A DNA stretch of 64,000 nt. Origin: Saccharopolyspora endophytica (lineage in GTDB: Bacteria > Actinomycetota > Actinomycetes > Mycobacteriales > Pseudonocardiaceae). How positions within the stretch are numbered: position 1 is the first letter of the stretch; every line of letters begins with the position of its first letter. Shown here in pieces: positions 16,876 to 26,435 of this stretch. The notes beneath the pieces were generated by a model. It was not told the origin of the DNA. It saw nothing but the letters and a program-made list of their open reading frames with translations, and made no database searches. The position numbers and the translations under genes were made by a program. The stretch is from assembly GCF_018070075.1 (NCBI RefSeq), contig NZ_JAGPXE010000008.1:186001-250000 (forward strand). The letters run 5' to 3'.

Positions 16876-19524
16876 TCAGCCCTGCGGGAGGGCTTCCAGG
16901 CGGGCGGTGATGCGGGCGATGTCGGCCTCCGCGGTCTCCCGACGTGCCTTGATCTTGTCCACGACCTCGGCCGGCGCCTTGGCGAGGAACGACTCGTTGC
17001 CGAGCTTCTTGTCGGCGCCGGTGAGCTCCTTCTCGGCGGCGGCGAGGTCCTTGGCCAGGCGCTTGCGCTCGGCCTCGACGTCGATCGCACCGGAGAGGTC
17101 CAGCTCGACGTCGACGTTGCCACCGGCCAGGCCGACCTCGATGGAGGCCGAGGAGGTGAAGCCGTCCTCCGGCTCGGTGACCTTCGCCAGCGAGCGCACC
17201 GCGGGCACGTGCTCGTCCAGGCCCAGCTCGGAGACGCCGCTGAGCCGCGCCGCGACCTTCTGACCGGGCTTGAGGCCCTGGTCGGAGCGGAACCGGCGGA
17301 TCTCGGTGATCAGCTTCTGGGTCGCCGCGATCCGGTCGGCCGCTCCGCTGTCGGCCTCGGCGCCGGTGGCCTTCGGCCAGTCGGCGATCACGACGGACTC
17401 GCGGCCGGTCAGCGCCGTCCACAGGGTCTCGGTGAGGAACGGGATCGTCGGGTGCAGCAGCCGCAGCAGCGTGTCGAGCACCTGGCCCAGCACCTGCCGG
17501 GTCAGCTCGGCGCGCTCCTCGGTGCCGTCGAACTGGACCTTGGACAGCTCCAGGTACCAGTCGCAGAACTCGTCCCACGTGAAGTGGTAGAGCGCCTCGG
17601 TGGCCTTGGCGAACTGGAAGTCCTCCATCATGTCGTCCACGTAGGACACCAGCGCGTCGGCGCGGTCGAGGATCCAGCGGTCGGCGTCGGTCAGCGACTC
17701 CCGCGCCAGCGGCTCCGAGGGCACGCGGGCACCGTTCATCAGCGCGAACTTGGTGGCGTTGAACAGCTTCGTGCCGAAGCTGCGCGACGCCGAGACCCAC
17801 TCCTCGCTGATCGGCGAGTCGGTGCCCGGGTTCGCGCCGCGCGCCAGGGTGAACCGCAGCGCGTCGGTGCCGTAGGTGTCCATCCACTCCAGCGGATCGA
17901 CGGTGTTGCCCGCGGACTTCGACATCTTCTTGCCGTGCGCGTCGCGGACCATGCCGTGCAGCGCGATGGTCTTGAACGGGATGGCCTCGGCCGGGTCCCG
18001 GTCCTTCATCGCGTACAGGCCCATCATCATCATCCGGACGACCCAGAAGAAGAGGATGTCGTAGCCGGTGACCAGCACGGACGTCGGGTAGAACTTCGCC
18101 AGCTCCGGCGTCTGCTCCGGCCAGCCCATGGTCGAGAACGGCCAGAGGCCGGAGGAGAACCAGGTGTCGAGGACGTCCTCGTCCTGGCGCCAGCCGTCGC
18201 CCGACGGCGGCTCCTCGTCCGGTCCGACGCACACGACCTCGCCGTTGGGGCCGTACCAGATCGGGATCCGGTGGCCCCACCAGAGCTGCCGGGAGATGGC
18301 CCAGTCGTGCAGGTTGTCGACCCAGTCGAAGTAGCGCTTGGCCATCTCCGGCGGGTGCACGGCGACGCGGCCGTCGCGGACGGCGTCGCCCGCGGCCTGC
18401 GCCAGCGGGCCCACCTTGACGAACCACTGCAGGGACAGCCGGGGCTCGATCGGCTCCTTGGAGCGCGAGCTGTGCCCGACGCTGTGCACGTACGGGCGCT
18501 TCTCGGCGACGATGCGGTCCTGCTCGCGCAGCGCCTCGCGCACCGCGACCCGGGCCTCGAAGCGGTCCATGCCGTCGAATCGGGTTCCGGTGTGGGCGAT
18601 GCGGCCCTGCTCGTCCATGATCGTGAGCATCGGCAGGTCGTGCCGCTTGCCGATCTCGAAGTCGTTCGGGTCGTGCGCGGGAGTCACCTTGACCGCACCG
18701 GTGCCGAACTCGGGGTCGACGTGCTCGTCCGGGACGATCGGGATCGTGCGGCCGGTCAGCGGCAGCTCGACCTCGGTGCCGACCATGTGCCGGTAGCGCT
18801 CGTCGTTCGGGTGCACCGCGATGGCGGTGTCACCGAGCATCGTCTCGACCCGCGTGGTGGCCACCACGATCGCGGCGTCACCGTCGCCGTAGCGCATGGA
18901 GACGAGCTCGCCCTCGACCTCCTTGTGCTCCACCTCGATGTCGGAGATCGCGGTGCGCATCTCCGGCGACCAGTTGACCAGCCGCTCGGCGCGGTAGATC
19001 AGGCCGTCGTCGTAGAGGTTCTTGAAGATCGTCTGGACGGCGCGGGACAGGCCGTCGTCCATGGTGAAGCGCTCGCGGGACCAGTCGACGCTGTCGCCGA
19101 GGCGACGCATCTGCGACAGGATCGCCCCGCCGTGCTTCTCCTTCCAGCTCCAGACGCGCTCCAGGAACTTCTCGCGGCCGAGCTCGCGGTGGTCGATGCC
19201 CTCCTCGCGCAGCTGCTTCTCGACCAGCGCCTGCACCGCGATGCTGGCGTGGTCCATGCCCGGCAGCCAGAGCGCCTCGTAGCCCTGCATCCGGCGACGC
19301 CGGGTGAGGATGTCCATCAGCGTGTGCTCGAAGGCGTGGCCGATGTGCAGGCTGCCGGTGACGTTCGGCGGCGGGATGACGATCGAGAACGGCGGCTTGT
19401 CGCTGTTCGGGTCGGCGGTGAAGTACTCGGCGGCTACCCAGCGCTCGTACAGCTCGGCCTCTACGTCGGCCGGATTCCAGGTCGACGGGAGTTCACGGGT
19501 TGCGGCTGCATGGGTCTGTGTCAC
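16876..19524 (-). CDS. valS: Valyl-tRNA synthetase
   Basis: This 882-residue class I synthetase charges tRNA-Val. The HIGH signature appears as [14 protein letters not shown] (near residue 52) and the KMSKS loop as [16 protein letters not shown] (near 530). The CP1 editing domain lies between them. The C-terminal end is a coiled-coil arm rich in Glu/Lys/Ala, as expected for ValRS. The start GTG 19524 gives [18 protein letters not shown]. No T-box-like leader is recognisable upstream. It is followed by a clear intrinsic terminator. Confidence 0.97.
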   Translation of the reverse strand: MTQTHAAATRELPSTWNPADVEAELYERWVAAEYFTADPNSDKPPFSIVIPPPNVTGSLHIGHAFEHTLMDILTRRRRMQGYEALWLPGMDHASIAVQALVEKQLREEGIDHRELGREKFLERVWSWKEKHGGAILSQMRRLGDSVDWSRERFTMDDGLSRAVQTIFKNLYDDGLIYRAERLVNWSPEMRTAISDIEVEHKEVEGELVSMRYGDGDAAIVVATTRVETMLGDTAIAVHPNDERYRHMVGTEVELPLTGRTIPIVPDEHVDPEFGTGAVKVTPAHDPNDFEIGKRHDLPMLTIMDEQGRIAHTGTRFDGMDRFEARVAVREALREQDRIVAEKRPYVHSVGHSSRSKEPIEPRLSLQWFVKVGPLAQAAGDAVRDGRVAVHPPEMAKRYFDWVDNLHDWAISRQLWWGHRIPIWYGPNGEVVCVGPDEEPPSGDGWRQDEDVLDTWFSSGLWPFSTMGWPEQTPELAKFYPTSVLVTGYDILFFWVVRMMMMGLYAMKDRDPAEAIPFKTIALHGMVRDAHGKKMSKSAGNTVDPLEWMDTYGTDALRFTLARGANPGTDSPISEEWVSASRSFGTKLFNATKFALMNGARVPSEPLARESLTDADRWILDRADALVSYVDDMMEDFQFAKATEALYHFTWDEFCDWYLELSKVQFDGTEERAELTRQVLGQVLDTLLRLLHPTIPFLTETLWTALTGRESVVIADWPKATGAEADSGAADRIAATQKLITEIRRFRSDQGLKPGQKVAARLSGVSELGLDEHVPAVRSLAKVTEPEDGFTSSASIEVGLAGGNVDVELDLSGAIDVEAERKRLAKDLAAAEKELTGADKKLGNESFLAKAPAEVVDKIKARRETAEADIARITARLEALPQG

Positions 19525-19613
19525 ACGTCGAATTCTACGAGTGCCCGAACGGCGGTTTCCCCGGGCATACCACCGGCCCCGACCAGCGGGCGTGTGACGC
19601 GCGGCACGCGCAC

Positions 19614-19652
19614 GCGAGAGGGGCGCGGCTCGTCGAGCCGCGCCCCTCTCGC
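19614..19652 (-). terminator. Long hairpin after the MFS/small-subunit operon
   Basis: Nineteen-base perfect arms (19614-19632 and 19634-19652) lie 13 bases beyond the small-subunit stop, so they end the transporter transcript before valS. Confidence 0.85.
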
Positions 19653-19665
19653 GATGGCGACCAGG

Positions 19666-19782
19666 TCAACCGGTGAAGAGCTTGGTGACCTTGGTGATGA
19701 GTTCGTAGAGGCCGTAGAGGAACGGGACGCCCACCCAGAGCCAGGCGATGACCAGGAGGACTTGGCGGTTCACGGTCGTCAC
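19666..19782 (-). CDS. MFS transporter small subunit (38 residues)
   Basis: This short gene encodes one hydrophobic helix with a basic tail: VTTVNRQVLLVIAWLWVGVP, then FLYGLYELITKVTKLFTG. NCBI curates a family called MFS transporter small subunit that sits after OFA-type MFS genes and has this W-rich pattern. The GTG start overlaps the MFS stop (GTGA) and has GGAGGAG 5 bases upstream, so it is translated in tandem with the transporter. A terminator follows. It probably packs against the transporter in the membrane; that is inference. Confidence 0.85.
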   Translation of the reverse strand: MTTVNRQVLLVIAWLWVGVPFLYGLYELITKVTKLFTG

Positions 19783-21116
19783 TTGTCTCCTCCCTTCGCC
19801 GGTTCGTGGAACTTCGGGGCGACCGGGCGGATCAGCTCGTTGGCGATGAAGCCGACGACCAGCAGCCCGATCATGATGTAGAGCGAGACCGCGTACAGGT
19901 CAGGCCCCTTCGCGCCGCTCGCCTCCTGCGCGTCGGCGACGGCGTTGACGATCAGCGGTCCCAGCACGCCGGCCACCGACCACGCGGTGAGCAGCCGGCC
20001 GTGGATCGCGCCGACCTGCAGGTTGCCGAAGAGGTCCTTCAAGTACGCGGGCGCGGTGGAGAAACCCCCGCCGTAGAACGACAGGATCAGGATCGCGCAC
20101 AGCACGAACACCGGGACGCCGGTCGCGCCGAACAGCAGGATTCCCAGGTACAGCAGCGTTCCACCGCCCAGGTAGAGCCGGTAGATGTTCTTGCGCCCCA
20201 CCACGTCCGATGCGGACGACCACACGAACCGACCGGCCATGTTGGTCAGCGACAGCAGCGCCACGAAACCGGCCGCCGCTCCGGTGGCCACCGGGGTCGC
20301 GCTGTTGGAGAAGAAGCCCACGATCATCGGCGACGCCTTCTCCAGGATGCCGATGCCCGCGGTGACGTTGCAGCACAGGATGACCCACAGCAGCCAGAAC
20401 TGCGGTGTGCGCAAGGCGTTGTTGGCCGTCACGTCGGCCGTGGTGATCATCGGCTTGACGACCTGCTTCGGCATCGACGCGGGACGCCAGCCCGGCGCGG
20501 GAACCCGCACCAGCAGCGCGCCCAGCGACATGAACACCGCGTAGACCACGCCGTGCACCAGGAACGTCTGCGCGATGCCGGAGCGGTCCTCGCCGAAGGT
20601 GTCGAGCATCTGCGTCGACCACGGCGAGGCGATCAGCGCACCGCCGCCGAAGCCCATGATGGCGATGCCGGTCGCCATGCCCGGCCGGTCCGGGAACCAC
20701 TTCATCAGCGTCGACACCGGCGAGATGTAGCCGATGCCCAGCCCGATGCCGCCCACGAAGCCGTAACCGAGCACCACCAGCCAGTACTGGCCCAGCGCGA
20801 CGCCCAGCGACGAGATCAGGAACCCGAGCGAGAAGCAGATCGCCGAGACGGTCATGGCCCAGCGCGGACCGCGCCTCTCCACCATCGTGCCGCCCACCGC
20901 GGCCGACAGCCCGAGCATGACGATGCCCAGCTGGAACGGCAGCGCGCTCAAGGTGCCCGAAAGCCCCAGGGCGTCCTCCAGCGGCGGCTTGAACACGCTC
21001 CACGCGTAGACCTGCCCGATGGACAGGTGCACCGCCAGCGCTGCCGGTGGGATCAGCCAGCGGCTCCAATCCGGTGGAGCGACGATTCGACTGGGTGACA
21101 GCAGCCCTGAAACCAT
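19779..21116 (-). CDS. OFA-family MFS transporter (oxalate/formate antiporter type)
   Basis: This 445-residue integral membrane carrier has about 12 hydrophobic segments. The N-terminal sequence RWLIPPAALAVHLSIGQVYA followed by WSVFKPPLEDALG is typical of the OFA family, and MVERRGPRWAM occupies the loop 2-3 position. ATG 21116 has GGGAGG 4 bases upstream; the open frame extends to 21224 but that part is unsupported. It is divergent from fdhD with about 107 bases between, and in actinobacteria such carriers cluster with formate dehydrogenase genes. Formate or oxalate is therefore a likely substrate. The catalytic formate dehydrogenase is not in the window. Confidence 0.88.
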   Translation of the reverse strand: MVSGLLSPSRIVAPPDWSRWLIPPAALAVHLSIGQVYAWSVFKPPLEDALGLSGTLSALPFQLGIVMLGLSAAVGGTMVERRGPRWAMTVSAICFSLGFLISSLGVALGQYWLVVLGYGFVGGIGLGIGYISPVSTLMKWFPDRPGMATGIAIMGFGGGALIASPWSTQMLDTFGEDRSGIAQTFLVHGVVYAVFMSLGALLVRVPAPGWRPASMPKQVVKPMITTADVTANNALRTPQFWLLWVILCCNVTAGIGILEKASPMIVGFFSNSATPVATGAAAGFVALLSLTNMAGRFVWSSASDVVGRKNIYRLYLGGGTLLYLGILLFGATGVPVFVLCAILILSFYGGGFSTAPAYLKDLFGNLQVGAIHGRLLTAWSVAGVLGPLIVNAVADAQEASGAKGPDLYAVSLYIMIGLLVVGFIANELIRPVAPKFHEPAKGGDK

Positions 21117-21223
21117 TGGGCCTCCCGGCTTCGCGACGTTGATCAGCGCGCCGAGCATACTGTTGGGAACGGCTGGAACGAGTCGACCAATTTCAAACTG
21201 AAACAAAGTTCCGAGGAGGCGCA

Positions 21224-22060
21224 ATGGGACGGGTCACGGTGCGGCGGCCGGTGCTCCGGATCGCCGAGAACGGCAATCGGACCAGGCCGGACACCCTCGC
21301 AGCCGAGGAACCGCTCGAAATCCGGGTCAACGGCAAGCCGCTGTCGGTGACAATGCGCACACCCGGCCACGACGTGGAGCTGGCGCACGGATTCCTCCTG
21401 ACGGAAGGCGTCATCGCCGACCGCGACGAACTGGCCACCGCCCGTTACTGCGACAGCCCCGGACCCGACGGGCGCAACACCTACAACGTGCTCGACATCG
21501 CGCTCGCCCCCGGCGTCCCGATGCCGGACGCCTCCGTGGAGCGCAACTTCTACACCACCTCCTCCTGCGGGGTGTGCGGCAAGGCGGCGCTGGACGCGGT
21601 GAAGCTGCGGACCCGCCACTCCCCCGCCACCGATCCGCTGAGCATCACCCCCGAAACCCTCATCGGACTGCCCGACGCGCTGCGCTCGGCCCAGCGCGTC
21701 TTCGACTCCACCGGCGGCCTGCACGCGGCAGGCCTGTTCGACGCGCGCGGCCAGCTGCTCGTGGTGCGCGAGGACGTCGGCAGGCACAACGCGGTCGACA
21801 AGGTGATGGGCTGGGCCCTGATGGAACGTCGCGTGCCGCTCACCGGCTGCGTGCTGATGGTGTCCGGCCGGGCGTCGTTCGAACTGGTGCAGAAGGCCGC
21901 GATGGCCGGCGTGCCGATGCTCTCGGCGGTCTCGGCGCCGTCCTCGCTGGCCGTGGACCTGGCCGAGGAGCAGGGCATGACGCTCATCGGCTTCCTCCGC
22001 GGGTCCTCGATGAACGTCTACACGGGAGCCGAGCGCGTGGCGGTCACCGAATCCGCGTGA
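21224..22060 (+). CDS. fdhD: Formate dehydrogenase accessory sulfurtransferase FdhD
   Basis: This 278-residue cytosolic protein delivers sulfur to the bis-MGD molybdenum cofactor of formate dehydrogenase. It has the family's early [21 protein letters not shown] motif (here [18 protein letters not shown] near residue 44) and the catalytic pair [10 protein letters not shown] (CxxC) near residue 110. [15 protein letters not shown] is near residue 180. ATG 21224 follows GAGGAGG by 4 bases. It is divergent from the OFA transporter, and the pair suggests a formate-oxidation function completed elsewhere on the chromosome. Confidence 0.95.
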   Translation: MGRVTVRRPVLRIAENGNRTRPDTLAAEEPLEIRVNGKPLSVTMRTPGHDVELAHGFLLTEGVIADRDELATARYCDSPGPDGRNTYNVLDIALAPGVPMPDASVERNFYTTSSCGVCGKAALDAVKLRTRHSPATDPLSITPETLIGLPDALRSAQRVFDSTGGLHAAGLFDARGQLLVVREDVGRHNAVDKVMGWALMERRVPLTGCVLMVSGRASFELVQKAAMAGVPMLSAVSAPSSLAVDLAEEQGMTLIGFLRGSSMNVYTGAERVAVTESA

Positions 22061-22113
22061 CGGGCACGTGATGCGGTTGGGATGATGTCCGGAGGTGTTC
22101 GAGGAGGACTGGT

Positions 22114-22968
22114 TTGCCCAACCGACGATCGATCGGCGCCCCGCTGCCCCGGCGCACGCTGCTGACCTCGGGTGCCGCCGGTCTGGCGGCAGTCGGGCTC
22201 GGGCTGAGCACCGACAGCGCGGGCCATCCGGTCGAGCAGCGCGTGTCGCTGGCCAAGAACGTCTCCGTGGAGCGGCTCTACTCCCGGGCCCGCAAGGAGA
22301 ACGTGGACGTGGTGGCGATCCGCCCGAGGGACGTTCCGGCGGAGGGGCTTCCGGTCTGCCTGATGCTGCACGGGCGGTTCGGCGACGCGATGGACTCGGT
22401 CAGCGGTCTGCCGGTGTGGCTGTCGAACTCCGTCGCCGCCGGGAAGATTCCGCCGTTCATGCTGCTCGCGGTGGACGGTGGTCCGAACAACTACTGGCAC
22501 CGCCGTCCCGGTGACGACGCGATGAGCATGCTGCTCGACGAGGTCCCGCAGTGGCTGAACGAGCGCGGGCTCAACGCGCCGGTCGCGGCCGCGGGCATCT
22601 CGATGGGCGGGTTCGGCGCGCTGGTGTACGCGCGGCGCCGCCGCGAGCTCGGCGACCCGCTGCAGGCGGCCGGTGCCATCGCCCCCGCGCTGCACACCAA
22701 CTGGCGCGAGATGCGCAAGCGACGGGCGTTCACCAACGAGGCGGAGTGGACGGCGATCGACCCGCTGCGCCACATCGACAGCCTCGGTGACCTGCCGATC
22801 GGCGTCTGGTGCGGCAACGGCGACCGCTTCATCGAGGGCACCCGCCGCTTCATCCGGCTGGCCAGGCCCACCTACGCCTCGACGACCCCGGGCCGCCACA
22901 ACAAGACCTACTTCCGCAAAGCCCTCCCGGAACTGGTCGACTTCATAGGCGACCACCTCCACCCCTGA
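22114..22968 (+). CDS. Secreted alpha/beta-hydrolase esterase (esterase D/antigen 85-like fold)
   Basis: This protein of about 284 residues has a probable Tat signal at its N-terminus (PRRTLLTSGAAGLAAVGLGLS). The hydrolase core shows the oxyanion segment CLMLHGRFGDAMDS and the nucleophile elbow AAGISMGGFGAL (GxSxG, Ser near residue 166). WCGNGDRFIEGTRRF supplies the Asp region and TPGRHNKTYF a candidate catalytic His. The start is TTG at 22114 with GAGGAGG 6 bases upstream. It lies 53 bases after fdhD, possibly on the same transcript, though function does not link them. The substrate is unknown. Confidence 0.82.
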   Translation: MPNRRSIGAPLPRRTLLTSGAAGLAAVGLGLSTDSAGHPVEQRVSLAKNVSVERLYSRARKENVDVVAIRPRDVPAEGLPVCLMLHGRFGDAMDSVSGLPVWLSNSVAAGKIPPFMLLAVDGGPNNYWHRRPGDDAMSMLLDEVPQWLNERGLNAPVAAAGISMGGFGALVYARRRRELGDPLQAAGAIAPALHTNWREMRKRRAFTNEAEWTAIDPLRHIDSLGDLPIGVWCGNGDRFIEGTRRFIRLARPTYASTTPGRHNKTYFRKALPELVDFIGDHLHP

Positions 22969-23000
22969 CCCCTCCGGCAACCAGCCCCGGACACGGCCAA

Positions 23001-23124
23001 CCCCGAATACCGCAGTAATCAGACCCCCGAAAACGGCAGTAATCGGGCAATCCCCGGCACCCCAGGCGGCGGCAACCCGGAATACCGCCGTAATCAGATC
23101 CCGGAATACCGCCGTAATCGGGTC
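23001..23124. repeat. Two pairs of 24-bp-spaced dyad units (array C)
   Basis: Units CCCGAATACCGCAGTAATC and close variants have their GA at 23005, 23029, 23080 and 23104; each pair is exactly 24 bp apart. Each unit is a GANTAC-4 nt-GTANTC dyad. The array fills the convergent gap 22969-23193, and a degenerate fifth unit may lie near 23145-23163. Apart from this I see nothing else in that gap. Confidence 0.85.
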
Positions 23125-23193
23125 ACCCTCCGGCGTCCGACGCGGGTTGCGGCCGTGATCGGGTTGGTGAGTGCGCCGGGTGGGGTGGGCGGG

Positions 23194-23832
23194 TCAGACG
23201 AGGCGGAGTTGCTCCTGGGAGCGGCCTGCTGTGTAGGCGTCGGTGTTGAAGCGGTCGTGGAGGGGTGCCGTGCCGTAGAGGGTCCAGCGCAGGATCGCGG
23301 GCCAGGGGCCGTAGCCGGCGTCGGTGTTGAGGTGCCCGCCGTCGAGGATGACGTCCATCTCGACCTGCAGGTCCTCGGCGAGGGCGTGGGCGCGGTGCAT
23401 CGGCAGGTAGGCGTCCCCGGTCCCGACCACCAGGCGGGTCATGCCCGCCGCGCGGCGCAGCGACGTCGCATCAACCGGGTACGGGGTGATGTCGCGGGAG
23501 TCCGGGTGGTCCCACTCGGTGTCCGGCGGGGCCACCAGCAGGACGCGGTCCGCGCTGCGGTGCTCGGGGCCCACGCCGGCGGCGTGGTGCAGCCACAGCG
23601 CCGCTCCGCACGAGTGCGCGGCCACCACCAGCTCCGCCTCCGGCGGCACCGCGGCGAGCTCCTCCCGCAGCGCGGGCAGCCAACGCCGCAGGTCGGGGCG
23701 GTCGGGGTCCGGGAGCAGCGGTGCGTGGACCTCGACGTCGTGGTCCCGGAGCTGCCCGGCCAGCCACTGCTGCCAGTGCCACGGACCTGCACCGGTCATC
23801 CCGTGGACCAGCAGAACGTGCATCTCGCTCAT
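23194..23832 (-). CDS. RBBP9/YdeN-family alpha/beta hydrolase
   Basis: This 212-residue small serine hydrolase begins with MSEMHVLLVHGMTGAGPWHW and carries the nucleophile motif VVAAHSCGAALW (Ser near residue 77). A late GGHLNTDAGYGPWP contains the catalytic His in its usual RBBP9 context. The start at 23832 is chosen because strand 1 follows at once; an upstream codon at 23862 adds ten unconserved residues. The physiological substrate is unknown. It converges on the esterase gene, with array C between them. Confidence 0.82.
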   Translation of the reverse strand: MSEMHVLLVHGMTGAGPWHWQQWLAGQLRDHDVEVHAPLLPDPDRPDLRRWLPALREELAAVPPEAELVVAAHSCGAALWLHHAAGVGPEHRSADRVLLVAPPDTEWDHPDSRDITPYPVDATSLRRAAGMTRLVVGTGDAYLPMHRAHALAEDLQVEMDVILDGGHLNTDAGYGPWPAILRWTLYGTAPLHDRFNTDAYTAGRSQEQLRLV

Positions 23833-23952
23833 CGCAGGCACTCCCGGACTCGTCGTCGCCACCCATCCAATATCAACTATTCACCGCGGCGCCGCAGAAC
23901 GTGGCACCGGGTGCCCGCGACCTGACCGGAATGACCGGGTCGGGTGACGGGC

Positions 23953-23994
23953 CGCGAAAACGCCCCGTGCCGAGACCGGCACGGGGCGTTCGCG
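23953..23994 (-). terminator. Intrinsic terminator of clpX
   Basis: A 13-bp core stem (960-972 with 977-989, offset 23000) is flanked by CGCG ends and begins 15 bases after the clpX stop. On the minus strand the 3' arm is followed by TTTT. Confidence 0.9.
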
Positions 23995-24004
23995 GAATGA
24001 CAGC

Positions 24005-25285
24005 TCAGGCGGACTTCTCGCGGCGCTCCCGGCGCGATGCCTGACGGGCCACGATCGTCGGGTTGACGTTCTCCCGCACGGTCTGCTCGGTGATCACGAC
24101 CTTCGCCACGTCCGAGCGGCTCGGGATGTCGTACATGACCGGCAGCAGGACCTCCTCCAGGATCGCGCGCAGACCGCGCGCCCCGGTGCCCCGCAGGATC
24201 GCCTGGTCGGCGATGGCCTCCAGCGCGGTCTTGGTGAACTCCAGCTCCACGTTGTCCATCTCGAACAACCGCTTGTACTGCTTCACCAGCGCGTTGCGCG
24301 GCTCGGTGAGGATCTGCACCAGTGACGCCTTGTCGAGGTTCGTCACGCTGGCCACCGTGGGCAGCCGGCCGATGAACTCCGGGATCAGGCCGTACTTGAT
24401 CAGGTCCTCGGGCATCACGTCGGAGAAGTGGTCCGCGGTGTCGATCTCGGACTTCGAGCGCAGCTCCGCGCCGAACCCGACGCTGTGCTTGCCGACCCGC
24501 TCCTCGACGATCTTCTCCAGCCCGGCGAAGGCGCCGGCCACGATGAACAGCACGTTCGTCGTGTCGATCTGGATGAACTCCTGGTGCGGGTGCTTGCGAC
24601 CGCCCTGCGGCGGCACGCTCGCGGTGGTGCCCTCCAGGATCTTCAGCAGCGCCTGCTGCACGCCCTCACCGGAGACGTCGCGCGTGATCGACGGGTTCTC
24701 GCTCTTGCGAGCGATCTTGTCGACCTCGTCGATGTAGATGATGCCGGTCTCGGCGCGCTTGACGTCGTAGTCGGCGGCCTGGATCAGCTTGAGCAGGATG
24801 TTCTCGACATCCTCACCCACGTACCCGGCTTCGGTCAGCGCCGTGGCGTCGGCGATCGCGAAGGGCACGTTGAGCATCTTGGCCAGCGTCTGCGCCAGGT
24901 AGGTCTTGCCGCAGCCGGTCGGACCGAGCATCAGAATGTTGGACTTGGCCAGCTCGACGGCCTCTTCACCACGCGCTTCACGCCGCTCACCGGCCTGGAT
25001 GCGCTTGTAGTGGTTGTAGACCGCGACCGAGAGGTTGCGCTTCGCCGGGTCCTGCCCGATGACGTACTGGTCGAGGAACTCGTGGATCTCCGCCGGCTTG
25101 GGCAGCTCGTCGAGCTTGACCTCGCCGGCCTCGGCCAGCTCCTCTTCGATGATCTCGTTGCAGAGATCGATGCACTCATCGCAGATGTACACGCCGGGGC
25201 CGGCGATGAGCTTCTTCACCTGCTTTTGGCTCTTCCCGCAGAAGGAGCACTTCAGCAGGTCGCCGCCGTCACCGATACGTGCCAT
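24005..25285 (-). CDS. clpX: ATP-dependent Clp protease ATP-binding subunit ClpX
   Basis: This 426-residue AAA+ unfoldase feeds substrates to ClpP. The N-terminal zinc finger has CSFCGKSQ and CDECIDLC (residues about 13-40). Walker A is [12 protein letters not shown] (near 120) and Walker [15 protein letters not shown] (near 185). The conserved ClpP-contacting loop and sensor regions follow. ATG 25285 gives the typical [16 protein letters not shown] start; the open frame upstream is fortuitous. It lies downstream of clpP2 on the same strand but is separated by a 473-base gap holding a dispersed repeat and a hairpin, so it probably has its own promoter. Confidence 0.97.
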   Translation of the reverse strand: MARIGDGGDLLKCSFCGKSQKQVKKLIAGPGVYICDECIDLCNEIIEEELAEAGEVKLDELPKPAEIHEFLDQYVIGQDPAKRNLSVAVYNHYKRIQAGERREARGEEAVELAKSNILMLGPTGCGKTYLAQTLAKMLNVPFAIADATALTEAGYVGEDVENILLKLIQAADYDVKRAETGIIYIDEVDKIARKSENPSITRDVSGEGVQQALLKILEGTTASVPPQGGRKHPHQEFIQIDTTNVLFIVAGAFAGLEKIVEERVGKHSVGFGAELRSKSEIDTADHFSDVMPEDLIKYGLIPEFIGRLPTVASVTNLDKASLVQILTEPRNALVKQYKRLFEMDNVELEFTKTALEAIADQAILRGTGARGLRAILEEVLLPVMYDIPSRSDVAKVVITEQTVRENVNPTIVARQASRRERREKSA

Positions 25286-25508
25286 GACCGCTGACCCCGT
25301 CCCCTCCGGCGCGCCCTCCGAGTAGCGCGCCTGACCGTATGTGCCTCCGACGGTACCTGTCGTTCCCCGAGTTCGGGGAGACTCACAGTGTCCGCCATCG
25401 CCGAGCGTGCTGTGACCAGCCTCGCGTTCGGCGTGTCGCGGTCCCGGTGGCCGGGCGCGCCGCCCGGTCCACCTCAGGACCACCGACCGGAACTCACCCA
25501 GCCGGAAC

Positions 25509-25540
25509 GTTTCCCGGGGACCCGCGAGCCCCCGGGAAAC
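25509..25540 (-). terminator. Hairpin downstream of clpP2 and repeat copy 2
   Basis: GTTTCCCGGGG (25509-25519) pairs exactly with CCCCGGGAAAC (25530-25540), with a 10-base loop. Its place after the repeat matches the hairpin at 11014-11042 after copy 1. Confidence 0.65.
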
Positions 25541-25570
25541 ACTCGAGCTCCTGCTCCTGAAACCTTGCCC

Positions 25571-25738
25571 GAGCGGCGCAGCCGCGAGGCGTGAGAACCA
25601 CCCTCGCAACTCGCACCGCCGCGGGTTCTCAGCGGTTCTCCGGGGAGGACGCCGCGACGCCGTGTATTGGCATACATCAGGAGTGGCGCCCGGACCCGGA
25701 GGGCCGCTGAGGTTCCGCTACCCGCACCCCCGAGCAAG
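25571..25738 (-). repeat. Dispersed 3'-region repeat, copy 2 (diverged, with compensatory changes)
   Basis: It begins 20 bases after the clpP2 stop. The inner helix reads TGTAT/ATACA instead of TGCAT/ATGCA. The outer helix reads CTCAGCGG/CCGCTGAG instead of TGACACG/CGTGTCA. Both sides change together, while the loop TGGC and the flanking ACGCCGCGACGCCGTG segment stay constant. Confidence 0.85.
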
Positions 25739-25758
25739 GCGAGTGCGGTCACAAGGCC

Positions 25759-26391
25759 TCAGGACTGCTGTGCCGAGAGCTTCCGGTACGGCACGACCTC
25801 GTCGATGATGCCGTACTCCTTGGCCTGCTCGGCGGTGAGGATCTTGTCGCGGTCGACGTCCTCGTGCACCTGCTCCTTGGAGCGCTTGGTGTGCGTGGCC
25901 AGCGAGGACTCCATCAGGTCGCGCATCCGCTGGACCTCGGCGGCCTGGATCTCCAGGTCGGAGACCTGACCGTAGATGCCCTCCACGGACGGCTGGTGGA
26001 TCAGCACGCGGGAGTTGGGCAGCGCCTGGCGCTTGCCCTCGGTGCCCGCGGCCAGCAGCACCGCAGCCGCCGAGGCCGCCTGGCCCAGGCAGATGGTGCG
26101 CACGTCGGGGCGGACGTACTGGATGGTGTCGTAGATGGCCATCATCGCGGTGAACGAGCCACCGGGGGAGTTGATGTACATCTGGATCTCGCGGTCCGGG
26201 TCGTCGGACTCCAGGAACAGCAGCTGCGCCATGACGTCGTTGGCCGACGCGTCGTCGACCTGGACGCCGAGGAACACGATGCGCTCCTCGAACAGCTTGT
26301 TGTACGGGTTGGACTCCTTGACCCCGTACGCGGTGCGCTCGACGAACGACGGCAGCACGTACCGGGACTGAAGAGACTGGTAAGGGTTCAC
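25759..26391 (-). CDS. clpP2: ATP-dependent Clp protease proteolytic subunit 2
   Basis: This serine peptidase subunit of 210 residues forms the mixed ClpP1P2 tetradecamer. The catalytic Ser lies in [14 protein letters not shown] and the His in SRVLIHQPS; an Asp in the [16 protein letters not shown] segment (here [12 protein letters not shown]) completes the triad. [18 protein letters not shown] is the usual substrate-strand region. GTG 26391 ([14 protein letters not shown]) has GAGGAG 9 bases upstream. It follows clpP1 by 44 bases in one operon. Confidence 0.96.
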   Translation of the reverse strand: MNPYQSLQSRYVLPSFVERTAYGVKESNPYNKLFEERIVFLGVQVDDASANDVMAQLLFLESDDPDREIQMYINSPGGSFTAMMAIYDTIQYVRPDVRTICLGQAASAAAVLLAAGTEGKRQALPNSRVLIHQPSVEGIYGQVSDLEIQAAEVQRMRDLMESSLATHTKRSKEQVHEDVDRDKILTAEQAKEYGIIDEVVPYRKLSAQQS

Positions 26392-26435
26392 GACAGGTGA
26401 CTCCTCGTAACTAGGTCCGGGTGCGGGAGGGGTGA

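Larger units (their letters stand above)
25286..25758. other. Intergenic region between clpP2 and clpX
   Basis: The 473 bases hold repeat copy 2 (25571-25738) and a hairpin (25509-25540). There is also a short TCCCC/GGGGA dyad near 25370. The rest, 25286-25508, must carry the clpX promoter, but I cannot point to convincing -10/-35 boxes. No credible gene is seen. Confidence 0.6.

Noticed and set aside
19525..19613. T-box leader of valS
   Set aside because: The upstream region is too short and lacks a specifier loop or the conserved T-box sequence.
17209..19881. Plus-strand open frame of 890 codons across valS
   Set aside because: It is antisense to valS, which carries both class I synthetase signatures; long shadow frames are usual at this GC content.
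25571..25738. Insertion sequence or MITE remnant
   Set aside because: No transposase fragment, no perfect terminal inverted repeats and no target duplications are visible at any of the three copies; annotated as a repeat only.
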